Part shown: piece after piece, positions 1-8,736 of the stretch | Position numbering within the stretch: the stretch's first letter is position 1 | Layout: every line of letters starts with the position of its first letter | Assembly (NCBI RefSeq): GCF_040905785.1 | Contig: NZ_JBBDQW010000029.1 | Location: forward strand, 84,899-148,898 | DNA from: Tistlia sp040905785 | GTDB lineage: Bacteria; Pseudomonadota; Alphaproteobacteria; Kiloniellales; DSM-21159 | Length of the DNA stretch: 64,000 nucleotides | Reading direction: 5' to 3' | Translations under genes and position numbers: made by a program | The notes under the pieces: model-generated | Databases searched by the model: none | What the model was told of the DNA's origin: nothing | The model's input: the letters and a program-made list of their open reading frames with translations, nothing else

Positions 1-501
1 GCGCCGGCGCGCGGCCTGATCGGCTACCACGGCGAGTTCCTGACCGACACCCGCGGCACCGGCATCATGTTCCGGCTGTTCCACGCCTACGCGCCCTACA
101 AGGGCCCGATCCCGGGGCGGCGCAACGGCGTGCTGATCTCCAATGCGACGGGCGACGTGGTGGCCTACGCCCTGTGGAACCTCGAGGAGCGCGGCCAGAT
201 CTTCGTCGAGCCGGGCACGCCGGTCTACGAGGGCATGATCATCGGCGAGCACAGCCGCGGCAACGACCTGGAGGTCAATCCGCTGAAGGCCAAGCAGCTG
301 ACCAACATGCGTGCCTCCGGCAAGGACGAGGCGGTGCGCCTGACGCCGCCGCGGCGCTTCGCCCTGGAGCAGGCCCTGGCCTACATCGAGGACGAGGAGC
401 TGGTCGAGGTCACGCCGACCTCGATCCGCCTGCGCAAGCGCCTGCTCGACCCGCACGACCGCAAGAAGGAGCTGCGCCGCCGCGACGCCGAGGCCGGCTG
501 A
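1..501 (+). CDS. typA: GTP-binding protein TypA/BipA, C-terminal part (5' end outside window)
   Basis: This is the last 166 residues of the ribosome-associated translational GTPase TypA/BipA. The reading frame is open from base 1, so the G domain and the EF-G-like domains lie upstream of the window. The visible part carries the family's conserved tail: RGLIGYHGEF at the left edge, then GTGIMFRLFHAY, RRNGVLISNATG and KAKQLTNMRASGKDEAV, followed by the basic C-terminus that contacts the ribosome. In the family the GTPase acts on the ribosome under stress and cold. The frame ends normally with TGA at 499-501. The next gene, purD, is convergent, and a palindrome-rich gap of about 200 bp lies between them. 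The identification is firm; the promoter and start cannot be seen. Confidence 0.95.
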   Translation, partial: APARGLIGYHGEFLTDTRGTGIMFRLFHAYAPYKGPIPGRRNGVLISNATGDVVAYALWNLEERGQIFVEPGTPVYEGMIIGEHSRGNDLEVNPLKAKQLTNMRASGKDEAVRLTPPRRFALEQALAYIEDEELVEVTPTSIRLRKRLLDPHDRKKELRRRDAEAG

Positions 502-535
502 GCCGCTTGGCGGCTCCGCCGGGCGCTCCCACGCC

Positions 536-689
536 CTTCGACAGGCTCAGGGCGAAGCGGGCTTTTGGCCTGGATCCCGAACTGGCATCGTCCCGAGCGC
601 AGGGCGAAGCATGCATTCGCCCTGAATTCCGCTTCGTCCCGAGCCTGTCGAGGGACGTGACGGCGCCGGCGAGGGACGTGACGGCGCCG
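536..689. repeat. REP-like nested palindrome plus 21-bp direct repeat between convergent typA and purD
   Basis: Arms at 536-559 (contains TTCGACAGGCTCAGG) and 630-653 (contains CGAGCCTGTCGAGG) are imperfect inverted repeats of 24 bp. Inside them AGGGCGAA (601-608) and TTCGCCCT (616-623) form a perfect 8-bp stem. An 18-bp word starting AGGGACGTGACGG occurs at 651-668 and again at 672-689, a period of 21 bp. The element lies between the stops of two convergent genes and may act as a bidirectional terminator. The core resembles dispersed extragenic palindromes of proteobacteria, and a second copy with the same core is at 29048-29134. Confidence 0.7.
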
Positions 690-702
690 ACCCGGCCCGC
701 TC

Positions 703-1980
703 CTACCCCTCCAGGGCGCGCCAGCCGATGTCGTGGCGGCAGAAGCCCTCCGCCCAGTCGATCCGCTCGACGGCCTGGTAGGCGCGCGAGCGGGCCTCGG
801 CCAGCGTCGCGCCGAGCGCGGCGACCGAGAGCACGCGGCCGCCGCTGGCGGTCAGGGCGCCGCCCGCCGAGCGCGCGGTGCCGGCGTGGAAGATCGTCAC
901 CGCCTCGACCTGCGCCGCCTGCTCGAGGCCGCGGATCTCGCTGCCCGTCGCGTACGATCCCGGATAGCCCTTCGTGGCCAGCACGACGACCAGCGCCGGC
1001 GCCTCGTGCCAGCGCAGGTCGAAGGCGCCGAGCTGGCCGTCGGCGGCGGCGACCAGCGCCGGCAGCAGGTCGCTCCTGAGGCGCAGCAGCAGCGCCTGGC
1101 ACTCGGGATCGCCGAAGCGGACGTTGTGCTCCAGCAGCTTCGGCGCGCCGTCGGGCGAGATCATCAGGCCGGCGAAGAGCACGCCCTTGAAGGGCGTGCC
1201 CTCGGCCTTCATGGCGGCGACCGTCGGCTCGACGATCTCGGCCATGACCCGGGCCTGCAGCGCCGGCGTCAGGGCCGGCGCCGGCGAGTAGGCGCCCATG
1301 CCGCCGGTGTTCGGCCCGCGGTCGCCGTCGAAGGCGCGCTTGTGGTCCTGGGCCGAGGCCAGGGGCAGGGCCCGCTCGCCGTCGCAGAGCGCGAAGAAGG
1401 AGACCTCCTCGCCCGCCAGAAAGGCCTCGACGACGACCTCCTCGCCGGCCGTGCCGAAGCGGCCGGCGACCAGCGCCTCCTCGATCGCGCGCTCGGCCTC
1501 CTCCAGGGTCTCGGCGACGGTGACGCCCTTGCCGGCGGCCAGGCCGTCGGCCTTGACCACGAGCGGCGCCCCCAGCTCGCGGGCGAAGACCTTGGCGGCC
1601 TGGGGATCGACGAAGCGGCCGTAGCGCGCGGTCGGGATGCCGTGGCGTGCGCAGAGGTCCTTCATGAAGCCCTTGGAGCCCTCCAGGCGGGCCGCCGCAG
1701 CGCTCGGCCCGAAGGCCCGGATGCCCTCGGACTCCAGGCGGTCGACCAGGCCGAGCACCAGCGGCCCCTCGGGCCCGACGACGACCAGGTCGGGGCGCTG
1801 CTCGCACGCGAAGGCGACCAGGCCGTCGACGTCGTCGGCGGCGATGGCGAGGCACTCGGCCTCCTCGGCGATGCCGGCGTTGCCCGGCGCGCACCACAGC
1901 TTCTCGCAGAGCGGCGAGCCGGCGATCGCCCAGCACAGCGCATGCTCGCGTCCTCCGCTCCCGACCACCAGGATTCTCAT
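703..1980 (-). CDS. purD: Phosphoribosylamine-glycine ligase
   Basis: PurD catalyses the second step of de novo purine synthesis: it joins 5-phosphoribosylamine and glycine with ATP to give glycinamide ribonucleotide, in the cytosol. The 425-residue protein has the usual length and domain order. The N-terminal Rossmann-like domain begins MRILVVGSGGREHAL, with PGNAGI about 25 residues later. The ATP-grasp core contains GSKGFMKDLC and VVKADGLAAGKGV, and the metal-binding end reads EHNVRFGDPECQ followed by the C-terminal glycine-binding domain. It is divergent from xseA across a gap of about 90 bp, so the two genes probably share a short bidirectional promoter region, although no clear boxes stand out. 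Nothing in the protein looks damaged. Confidence 0.97.
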   Translation of the reverse strand: MRILVVGSGGREHALCWAIAGSPLCEKLWCAPGNAGIAEEAECLAIAADDVDGLVAFACEQRPDLVVVGPEGPLVLGLVDRLESEGIRAFGPSAAAARLEGSKGFMKDLCARHGIPTARYGRFVDPQAAKVFARELGAPLVVKADGLAAGKGVTVAETLEEAERAIEEALVAGRFGTAGEEVVVEAFLAGEEVSFFALCDGERALPLASAQDHKRAFDGDRGPNTGGMGAYSPAPALTPALQARVMAEIVEPTVAAMKAEGTPFKGVLFAGLMISPDGAPKLLEHNVRFGDPECQALLLRLRSDLLPALVAAADGQLGAFDLRWHEAPALVVVLATKGYPGSYATGSEIRGLEQAAQVEAVTIFHAGTARSAGGALTASGGRVLSVAALGATLAEARSRAYQAVERIDWAEGFCRHDIGWRALEG

Positions 1981-2073
1981 CCGGACCCTCTCCGCTCCTG
2001 CCTGTCAGCTCCTCCCGACGCCGCGGCTTTGCCCGGCGCGGCGGCTCTTGTAGCATAGGCCCCCAGCAGACCC

Positions 2074-3564
2074 ATGACCGATCTCGACCTCCCCCTCCCC
2101 GACGCCGGCCCCGGCAACCTGCCCGAGCTCTCGGTCTCCGAGGTCAGCCGGGCGATCAAGCGCACGCTCGAGGACCGCTTCGAGCGGGTGCGCGTGCGCG
2201 GCGAGATCTCGGGCTTCAAGCGGGCCGCCTCGGGCCACCTCTACCTTTGCCTGAAGGACGCGGAGGCGGCGCTCGACGCGGTCTGCTGGAAGGGCACGGC
2301 GGGACGCCTGCAGCTGCGTCCCGAGGACGGCATGGAGGTCATCGCCACCGGGCGCATCACGACCTTCCCGGGCCGCTCCAAGTACCAGCTGGTCATCGAC
2401 AGCCTGGAGCTGGCCGGCGAGGGCGCGCTGCTGAAGCTGCTCGACGACCGGCGCCGCAAGCTGGCCGAGGAGGGCCTGTTCGACGCCGAGCGCAAGCGGC
2501 CCCTGCCCTACCTGCCGAGCGTCATCGGCGTCGTCACCTCGCCGACCGGCGCGGTGATCCGGGACATCCTGCACCGCCTCGCCGACCGCTTCCCGCGCCA
2601 CGTCCTGGTCTGGCCGGTATTGGTCCAGGGTGAGGGCGCCGCCGAGCAGATCGCCAGGGCGATCCGCGGCTTCAACGCGCTTGCCGCCGACGGCGCCGTG
2701 CCGCGCCCGGACCTGCTGATCGTGGCGCGCGGCGGCGGCTCGCTGGAGGACCTCTGGGCCTTCAACGAGGAAGTCGTGGTGCGCGCCGCCGCCGAATCGG
2801 CGATCCCGCTGATCTCGGCGGTCGGGCACGAGACCGACACGACCCTGATCGACTTCGCCTCGGACCGCCGGGCGCCGACGCCGACCGCGGCCGCCGAGAT
2901 CGCGGTGCCGGTGCGCGGCGAGCTGGTCGCGACCCTGCTCGAGCTGGAGCACCGCAAGCTCGGCGCGGCGCAGCGCCTGATGACCGAGCGCCGCACCGCG
3001 GTCGAGAGCCTGGGCCGCGGCCTGCCCGACCCGGTGCGCCTGCTCGGCGAGAAGAGCCAGGCCCTGGACGAGCGGAGCGAGCGCCTCGCCCTCGCCTGGC
3101 GCGGCTTCCTGCAGCAGCGCGCCGCGCGGGCGAGCGAGCTGGGCGCGCACCTGCCGCATCCGCGCCAGCAGATCGCCTTCGCCCAGCGCGGCATCGGCGA
3201 GCTGGCGGCGCGCCTCGCCGGCCTCGGCCCGCGGATGACGCTCCCGGCGCGCCGCGCGCTGGCCGAAGTCGAGGCCGGGCGCCGCCTGCCGCTCTGCGCC
3301 AAGCGGATGACCGAGAAGGCCGGCGACGCGCTGGAGGCCTGGAGCGCGCGCCTGGAGACGGTCTCCTACGAGAAGACCCTGATACGCGGCTTCGCCGTGG
3401 TTCGCGACGCTAGCGGCCACGTCGTCGCGCGCGCCGACCAGGTCTCGCCCGGCGAGGCCCTGGAGATCCAGTTCGCAGATGCCCGCAGGGACGTCGTCGC
3501 CGGGGGCGGCGCGCCCCGGCGCAAGGCGACTCCGCCGGCGCCCAAGCAGCCCGACCTCTTCTAG
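2074..3564 (+). CDS. xseA: Exodeoxyribonuclease VII large subunit
   Basis: XseA is the catalytic subunit of exonuclease VII, which digests single-stranded DNA in both directions and works in mismatch and recombination repair with XseB. The 496-residue protein shows the N-terminal OB-fold (about residues 20-120, with VRGEISGFKRAASGHLY). The conserved core follows: GVVTSPTGAVIRDIL near 150, IVARGGGSLEDLWAFNEE near 214-231, and SAVGHETDTTLIDFASDRRA near 247. A long helical region and a basic tail ending PKQPDLF complete it. The small subunit gene xseB is not adjacent. The chosen ATG lies 93 bp from the divergent purD start and has no strong Shine-Dalgarno sequence. Identification is secure. Confidence 0.96.
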   Translation: MTDLDLPLPDAGPGNLPELSVSEVSRAIKRTLEDRFERVRVRGEISGFKRAASGHLYLCLKDAEAALDAVCWKGTAGRLQLRPEDGMEVIATGRITTFPGRSKYQLVIDSLELAGEGALLKLLDDRRRKLAEEGLFDAERKRPLPYLPSVIGVVTSPTGAVIRDILHRLADRFPRHVLVWPVLVQGEGAAEQIARAIRGFNALAADGAVPRPDLLIVARGGGSLEDLWAFNEEVVVRAAAESAIPLISAVGHETDTTLIDFASDRRAPTPTAAAEIAVPVRGELVATLLELEHRKLGAAQRLMTERRTAVESLGRGLPDPVRLLGEKSQALDERSERLALAWRGFLQQRAARASELGAHLPHPRQQIAFAQRGIGELAARLAGLGPRMTLPARRALAEVEAGRRLPLCAKRMTEKAGDALEAWSARLETVSYEKTLIRGFAVVRDASGHVVARADQVSPGEALEIQFADARRDVVAGGGAPRRKATPPAPKQPDLF

Positions 3565-3635
3565 CCTGCGGCGCCCGCACGCCGGGCTCGGCCTTGCGGC
3601 ACCTTGCCCCCGAGGAGAGCCGCGCGAGACCTTCG

Positions 3636-3676
3636 TCTTGTCTTGGACGACAGTCGTTATAAGAAGTGAATACTTC
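3636..3676 (+). promoter_or_regulatory. Candidate promoter with two short perfect inverted repeats upstream of the ferritin-like gene
   Basis: ACGAC-A-GTCGT (3647-3657) and GAAGT-GAAT-ACTTC (3663-3676) are two perfect short palindromes lying side by side about 90 bp before the ferritin-like start. Between and across them is a TATAAG hexamer (3659-3664), preceded by TTGTCT (3638-3643) at a short 15-bp spacing. The stretch is less GC-rich than its surroundings. This could be a regulated promoter responding to iron or redox state, but no known operator consensus is recognised. The regulatory role is inference. Confidence 0.4.
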
Positions 3677-3762
3677 CGAGTCGACCGGACAAGCAAGGAA
3701 CCATCGCCGACCGATTCCGTTTGGCGACTCACGAACGACCCCCCGGAATCAGGAGAGCACCG

Positions 3763-5019
3763 ATGGTTTTCAACCCCCTTCAGGAGAAGGGCATCCCCCT
3801 CGAGAAGCAGCTGCGCAACTGGAGCGAGCTGAACGTCAAGCCCTATGACAAGGAAACGGTTCACCCCTACAGCCGCTGCCGCGGCATCGCCGCCAACGGC
3901 GTCGAGGTCGAGGCGATGATGTTCTCGCACCAGATGGCGCGCAACACCATCGACCCGAAGATCAAGCAGCAGCTGGCCATGGTGCGGCGCGTCGAGGCGC
4001 AGCAGCAGAAGGCGATCAACTGGCTGATCCCCGGCGACGAATCGACGCTCGAGGTGACGATCGGCTACGAGCAGGTGGCGGTCGACCTGACCTCCTGCAT
4101 CGCCAAGCTGGAGCCCGATCCCTACCTGCGCCAGGTCTACGAGTTCGGCCTGCTCGAGGACTTCGACCACCTCTACCGCTACGCCAACCTCTACGACCTG
4201 CTCGACGGCAGGCGCGCCGAGAAGCTGGTCGGCGAGCTGACGGAGATCATGCCGGGCCGGCCGACGATCTTCGAGCACCGCCACCCGCACGACGAGATCC
4301 GCCGGCCGATGACGGCGCTGGCCGCCGACCCGCAGTCGATCCTCAACGCCATGATGGTGATGTCTGCCGAGCAGCAGACGATGAACTTCTACAACACCAT
4401 CGGCAATCGCTTCCAGGAGCCGCTGGCCCGCGGCCTCTACCTCGAGATCGCCGAAATCGAGGAGCAGCACGTCAGCCACTACGAGTCGATCCTCGACCCC
4501 AGCTGCACCTGGATCGAGAACCTGCTCCTGCACGAGCTCACCGAGTGCTGGATGTACTACTCCTTCATGGAGGAGGAGCCGGATCCGCGGGTCAAGGCGC
4601 TCTACGAGACCCACCTGGCGATGGAGATCGAGCATCTCCAGATCGCCGCCGAGCTGATGCGCACGGTCGAGAAGCGCGATCCGGAGCAGCTGCTGCCGAA
4701 GTCGCTGAAGCCGAACCTGACGTTCAAGGAGAACAAGGCCTACGTCCGCGAGGTGCTGGCCAAGCAGGTCGACCTGACCGCCGACGGCGCCGACTTCGTC
4801 CCGATCACCGACCTGCCCTCCGGCCACCGCTACTTCGACTACCAGCGCGCGGTGAACGGCGATCAGGTGCCGAGCGAGCAGGTCATCGAGGAGATGCGTG
4901 GCAAGGGCCGCGAGTACCGGCTGGAGACCGAGGGCCCGCACCCGGTCGAGGCGCTGCGTCTCGATGAGGACGGGCGCAAGGGCTCCAAGCTGGCCTATCA
5001 CGAGGTCGCGGCGGAATAG
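3763..5019 (+). CDS. Double ferritin-like (rubrerythrin-like) diiron protein
   Basis: The 418-residue soluble protein appears to contain two ferritin-like four-helix bundles. The second has a full set of diiron ligand motifs: E203, E233-E-Q-H236, E258 and E288-I-E-H291. The first has the same spacing but altered residues: E49 or E51, E78-x-x-Q81 instead of ExxH, E103, and D133-F-D-H136. Such bundles bind iron and react with oxygen, peroxide or substrates; the actual reaction here is unknown. ATG 3763 is chosen over an upstream in-frame TTG because AGGAGAG sits 5-6 bases before it. The C-terminal 100 residues (from about 318) look extended and are not assigned. A hemerythrin gene follows after 10 bases, so the pair is probably one oxygen- or iron-linked operon. 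Confidence 0.75.
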   Translation: MVFNPLQEKGIPLEKQLRNWSELNVKPYDKETVHPYSRCRGIAANGVEVEAMMFSHQMARNTIDPKIKQQLAMVRRVEAQQQKAINWLIPGDESTLEVTIGYEQVAVDLTSCIAKLEPDPYLRQVYEFGLLEDFDHLYRYANLYDLLDGRRAEKLVGELTEIMPGRPTIFEHRHPHDEIRRPMTALAADPQSILNAMMVMSAEQQTMNFYNTIGNRFQEPLARGLYLEIAEIEEQHVSHYESILDPSCTWIENLLLHELTECWMYYSFMEEEPDPRVKALYETHLAMEIEHLQIAAELMRTVEKRDPEQLLPKSLKPNLTFKENKAYVREVLAKQVDLTADGADFVPITDLPSGHRYFDYQRAVNGDQVPSEQVIEEMRGKGREYRLETEGPHPVEALRLDEDGRKGSKLAYHEVAAE

Positions 5020-5029
5020 GAGGATGGCG

Positions 5030-5605
5030 ATGAGCCCGAGCAAGACGTCCCACGAGGCCTCGCAGTCGGACCCGATCTCGCCTGCCGCCGCGCTGATGGC
5101 GGGCAAGAAGGTGGCGCCCGACGCGACGCTGCTGCTGGAGCAGGAGCACCGCGAGGTCGAGGGCTACTTCGCCGCCTACGAGGCGGCGTCGGACAAGAAG
5201 GTCAAGCTGCGCCTGATCGAGCGCATCTGCCTCGACCTCCAGGCGCACACGACCCTGGAGAAGGAGATCCTCTACCCGGTCGCCCGCGAGGCGACCGGCG
5301 AGGACGCGCTCCTCGACCACGCCGAGGAGGAGCACGCCGAGGCCAAGGAGATGGTCACCGAGCTGCTCGCCGCCGCCAAGGCGGGCAAGACGCCGGACCA
5401 GCTGGTGACCAAGCTGCGCAAGGCGGTCGAGGAGCATGTCGAGGAGGAGGAGCAGAAGCTCTTTCCGGAGCTGCGCGAGGCCGACCTCGACCTCTACGCC
5501 CTCGGACGGCGCCTCGCGGCGCGGCGGCCCGAGGTCTTCGGCAAGCTGACCGGCAAGCCGGTGCCGCCGCAGCCGGAGTTCAAGGACTACGACGGCCGGA
5601 TGTAG
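5030..5605 (+). CDS. Hemerythrin HHE cation-binding domain protein
   Basis: The product is about 191 residues and carries one hemerythrin-type four-helix bundle after a flexible N-terminus of about 35 residues. The diiron ligand motifs are present: EQEHREVEGYF in helix 1, HTTLEKEILYP in helix 2, HAEEEHAEAKEM in helix 3 and HVEEEEQKLFPEL in helix 4. Hemerythrin-like proteins bind oxygen, nitric oxide or iron, and some repair iron-sulfur clusters; which applies here is unknown. AGGAGG at 5018-5023 suits the ATG at 5030 better than the ATG at 5024, which abuts it. The gene starts 10 bp after the double ferritin-like gene, so both are likely co-transcribed. A GC-rich hairpin follows the stop. Confidence 0.85.
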   Translation: MSPSKTSHEASQSDPISPAAALMAGKKVAPDATLLLEQEHREVEGYFAAYEAASDKKVKLRLIERICLDLQAHTTLEKEILYPVAREATGEDALLDHAEEEHAEAKEMVTELLAAAKAGKTPDQLVTKLRKAVEEHVEEEEQKLFPELREADLDLYALGRRLAARRPEVFGKLTGKPVPPQPEFKDYDGRM

Positions 5606-5618
5606 CGCCGGCGGGACG

Positions 5619-5643
5619 GCCGGGGCGGCAGGATCGCCCCGGC
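5619..5643. terminator. GC-rich hairpin between convergent hemerythrin and potA genes
   Basis: GCCGGGGCG (5619-5627) and CGCCCCGGC (5635-5643) form a perfect 9-bp stem with a 7-base loop. There is no T-run after it, so it may be a weak or factor-assisted bidirectional terminator. It lies in the 78-bp gap between two convergent stop codons. Confidence 0.5.
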
Positions 5644-5683
5644 TACCCCCTTGCTCTGCGCCGCCACGGCCCGGCGCTCGCCG

Positions 5684-6775
<1,092 letters not shown>

Positions 6776-6821
6776 CGGCGGGCTCTCTTCCTGGCGATCG
6801 CGCGGGGTGGGGCCGGCCCGC

Positions 6822-7721
6822 TCAGGCGGGCTTGGTCGGGGTCTGCAGGCGCATGGCGACGACGGTGGCGACGACGGTGATGACGATCAGGACGGTCGAG
6901 GCGGCGTTGACCTCCGGCGTCACCGAGAAGCGCACCATGGAGAAGATCTTGACCGGCAGGGTGATGGTGTCCGGGCCGGCGGTGAAGAAGGTGATGACGA
7001 AGTCGTCGAGCGACAGGGTGAAGGCGATCAGGGCGCCGGCGATCAGGCCCGGCTTCAGGTGCGGCACGACGATGTCGATCAGGGTGCGCCACTCGGTCGC
7101 GCCGAGATCCTTGGCGGCGTCCTCGAGCTCGCGGTTGAAGCCGGCGAGGCGCGCTCGGACGATGACCGCCACGAAGGGGAAGGAGAAGGCGACGTGGGCG
7201 ATCGTGATGTTGGTCAGGCTGAGCGGCCAGGGCAGGTTGTTGGGCCAGCCGATCCAGGCGAAGAAGGCCATCATCGCGACCCCCATGCAGATCTCGGGGA
7301 TCACGATCGGCAGCGCCACGGCGCCCTCGTAGAGCGGCCGGCCCGGGAAGCGGAAGCGCCAGAGCAGCAGCGCCGTCAGCGTTCCCAGGACGACGCTGAG
7401 CAGGGTGCTCGCCACCGCGATGGTCAGCGAATTGGCGAAGGCCGTCAGCAGGCTGTCGTTGCTGGCCGCCTTGACGTACCAGTCGGTGGTGAAGCTGACC
7501 CAGACGATGTTGCGCCGCGAGGAGTTGAAGCTGTAGGCGACCAGCACGACGATCGGCGCGTAAAGGAACAGGAAGGTCAGCGCGAGGATCAGGCGCATCC
7601 ACCAGCGCCGGCCGTAGTCGAGTGGCCCCATCGCGGAATCGCGGCGGAGTCCGAGGCGCAAGGCCCGTGCGAGGCGGCCGATACGAAGGGGCTGGACGGC
7701 CGGGGTCGAGCGGTCGGCCAT
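6822..7721 (-). CDS. potI: Polyamine ABC transporter permease (PotC/PotI type)
   Basis: This 299-residue inner-membrane permease has six predicted membrane segments after a cytoplasmic N-terminus of about 40 residues. The first begins WMRLILALTFLFLYAPIVVL. The EAA coupling loop that contacts the ATPase reads LEDAAKDLGATEWRTLIDIVVP. The partner permease is PotH upstream. ATG 7721 lies 5 bases after the potH stop, which supports this start; an internal ATG about 30 codons in (MGPLDYGRRW) would give a more usual N-terminus and cannot be excluded. The gene is the third of four in the transporter operon. No catalytic residue is expected in this subunit. Confidence 0.9.
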   Translation of the reverse strand: MADRSTPAVQPLRIGRLARALRLGLRRDSAMGPLDYGRRWWMRLILALTFLFLYAPIVVLVAYSFNSSRRNIVWVSFTTDWYVKAASNDSLLTAFANSLTIAVASTLLSVVLGTLTALLLWRFRFPGRPLYEGAVALPIVIPEICMGVAMMAFFAWIGWPNNLPWPLSLTNITIAHVAFSFPFVAVIVRARLAGFNRELEDAAKDLGATEWRTLIDIVVPHLKPGLIAGALIAFTLSLDDFVITFFTAGPDTITLPVKIFSMVRFSVTPEVNAASTVLIVITVVATVVAMRLQTPTKPA

Positions 7722-7726
7722 GGCGC

Positions 7727-8650
7727 TCAGGCGTCCAGCGCGCCGGCGCCGCGGCGCCCGGCGACCAGCGCGCGCAGGGCGAGCGCGAAGAAGGTCGCGT
7801 ACATCAGCAGGAAGGACAGCGCCGCGCCGAAGGGCCAGTCGTTGGCGCTCTTGAACTGCCGCTCGATGACGTTGCCGATCATCTGGCTGTCGGTGCCGCC
7901 CAGCAGGTCGGGGATGAAGAAGGCGCCGAGCGCCGGGATGAAGACGATGACGATGCCCGAGAGCGCGCCCTGCCAGGTCAGCGGGAAGACCACCGAGCGG
8001 AAGGTCCGCCAGTGCCCGGCGCCCAGGTCCAGGCTGGCCTCCAGATAGGCGCGGTCGAGCTTCTCGATGTTGGCGTAGAGCGGCAGCACCATGAAGGGGA
8101 AGAAGGCGTAGACGATGCCGGCGACGACGGCGACGTTGTTGTAGAGCAGGTTCATCGGCACGAAGCGCTCGCCGAGCAGGTTGAGTTCGCCCAGGCCGAT
8201 CAGCGCGAGCAGCCAGTTGGCCAGGTTCCACAGGTCCTCGTAGGCGAAGTTGACGTAGCCGCGGCTCCGGAAGACGGCGATCAGCGCGTAGGTGCGGATC
8301 AGGATGTTGATCCAGAACGGCAGGATGACCAGCAGCAGCAGCCAGGGCTTGGCCCGCTCGGAGGCGAAGGCGATGGCGAAGGCGACCGGGTAGCCGACGA
8401 GGAGGCAGATCAGGGTCGCGGCGCCGGCGAGCAGGAGCGACTTCCAGAGGATCTGGAGATAGATCGGCTCGAGCGCGCGCAGGTAGTTGTCGAGCGTGAA
8501 GGTCAGCTCGGTGTCGATGATGCCGCGCTTCTCCGAGAAGGAGTAGCCCCAGACCAGGGTCAGCGGCACCAGGAAGAAGCAGACGAGCCAGAAGCTGGGC
8601 GGCAGCGAGAAGGCCCAGAAGACCAGGGGATGCTTGCGCCAGTTTTCCAT
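7727..8650 (-). CDS. potH: Polyamine ABC transporter permease (PotB/PotH type)
   Basis: The 307-residue inner-membrane protein begins with a short cytoplasmic tail, MENWRKHPLVFW, and has six predicted membrane segments. It carries PotB/PotH features: LPFWINILIRTYA in the middle and the EAA loop LEASLDLGAGHWRTFRSVVFPL, which docks on the ATPase. It pairs with the downstream PotI-like permease, whose start is 5 bases beyond its stop. Upstream, an 86-bp gap with a strong hairpin and a C15 tract separates it from the binding-protein gene. No clear Shine-Dalgarno sequence precedes its ATG, so its expression may depend on that intercistronic structure (inference). Confidence 0.92.
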   Translation of the reverse strand: MENWRKHPLVFWAFSLPPSFWLVCFFLVPLTLVWGYSFSEKRGIIDTELTFTLDNYLRALEPIYLQILWKSLLLAGAATLICLLVGYPVAFAIAFASERAKPWLLLLVILPFWINILIRTYALIAVFRSRGYVNFAYEDLWNLANWLLALIGLGELNLLGERFVPMNLLYNNVAVVAGIVYAFFPFMVLPLYANIEKLDRAYLEASLDLGAGHWRTFRSVVFPLTWQGALSGIVIVFIPALGAFFIPDLLGGTDSQMIGNVIERQFKSANDWPFGAALSFLLMYATFFALALRALVAGRRGAGALDA

Positions 8651-8686
8651 CGAGCCGCCGGCTGCGCCCTATCGGGAAGGCTGGTC

Positions 8687-8723
8687 GGGGCGGGCCGCTC
8701 GCGGCCCGCCCCCCCCCCCCCCC
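8687..8723 (-). promoter_or_regulatory. Intercistronic hairpin with adjacent C15 homopolymer between binding-protein and permease genes
   Basis: GGGGCGGGCCGC (8687-8698) and GCGGCCCGCCCC (8701-8712) are a perfect 12-bp inverted repeat. It overlaps a run of 15 C (8709-8723), read as G15 on the transcribed minus strand. It lies between the potF stop and the potH start. By analogy with malE-malF type operons, such a structure can protect the upstream binding-protein mRNA and lower permease output. The homopolymer is also prone to slippage and to sequencing or assembly error. Confidence 0.6.
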
Positions 8724-8736
8724 GCGAATCGGGCCG

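Noticed and set aside
2005..5106. Very long open frame of 1033 codons on the minus strand opposite xseA and the ferritin-like gene
   Set aside because: It covers well-identified plus-strand genes, has low-complexity His/Leu/Arg/Asp content and no family match. Long antisense frames are expected at this GC content.
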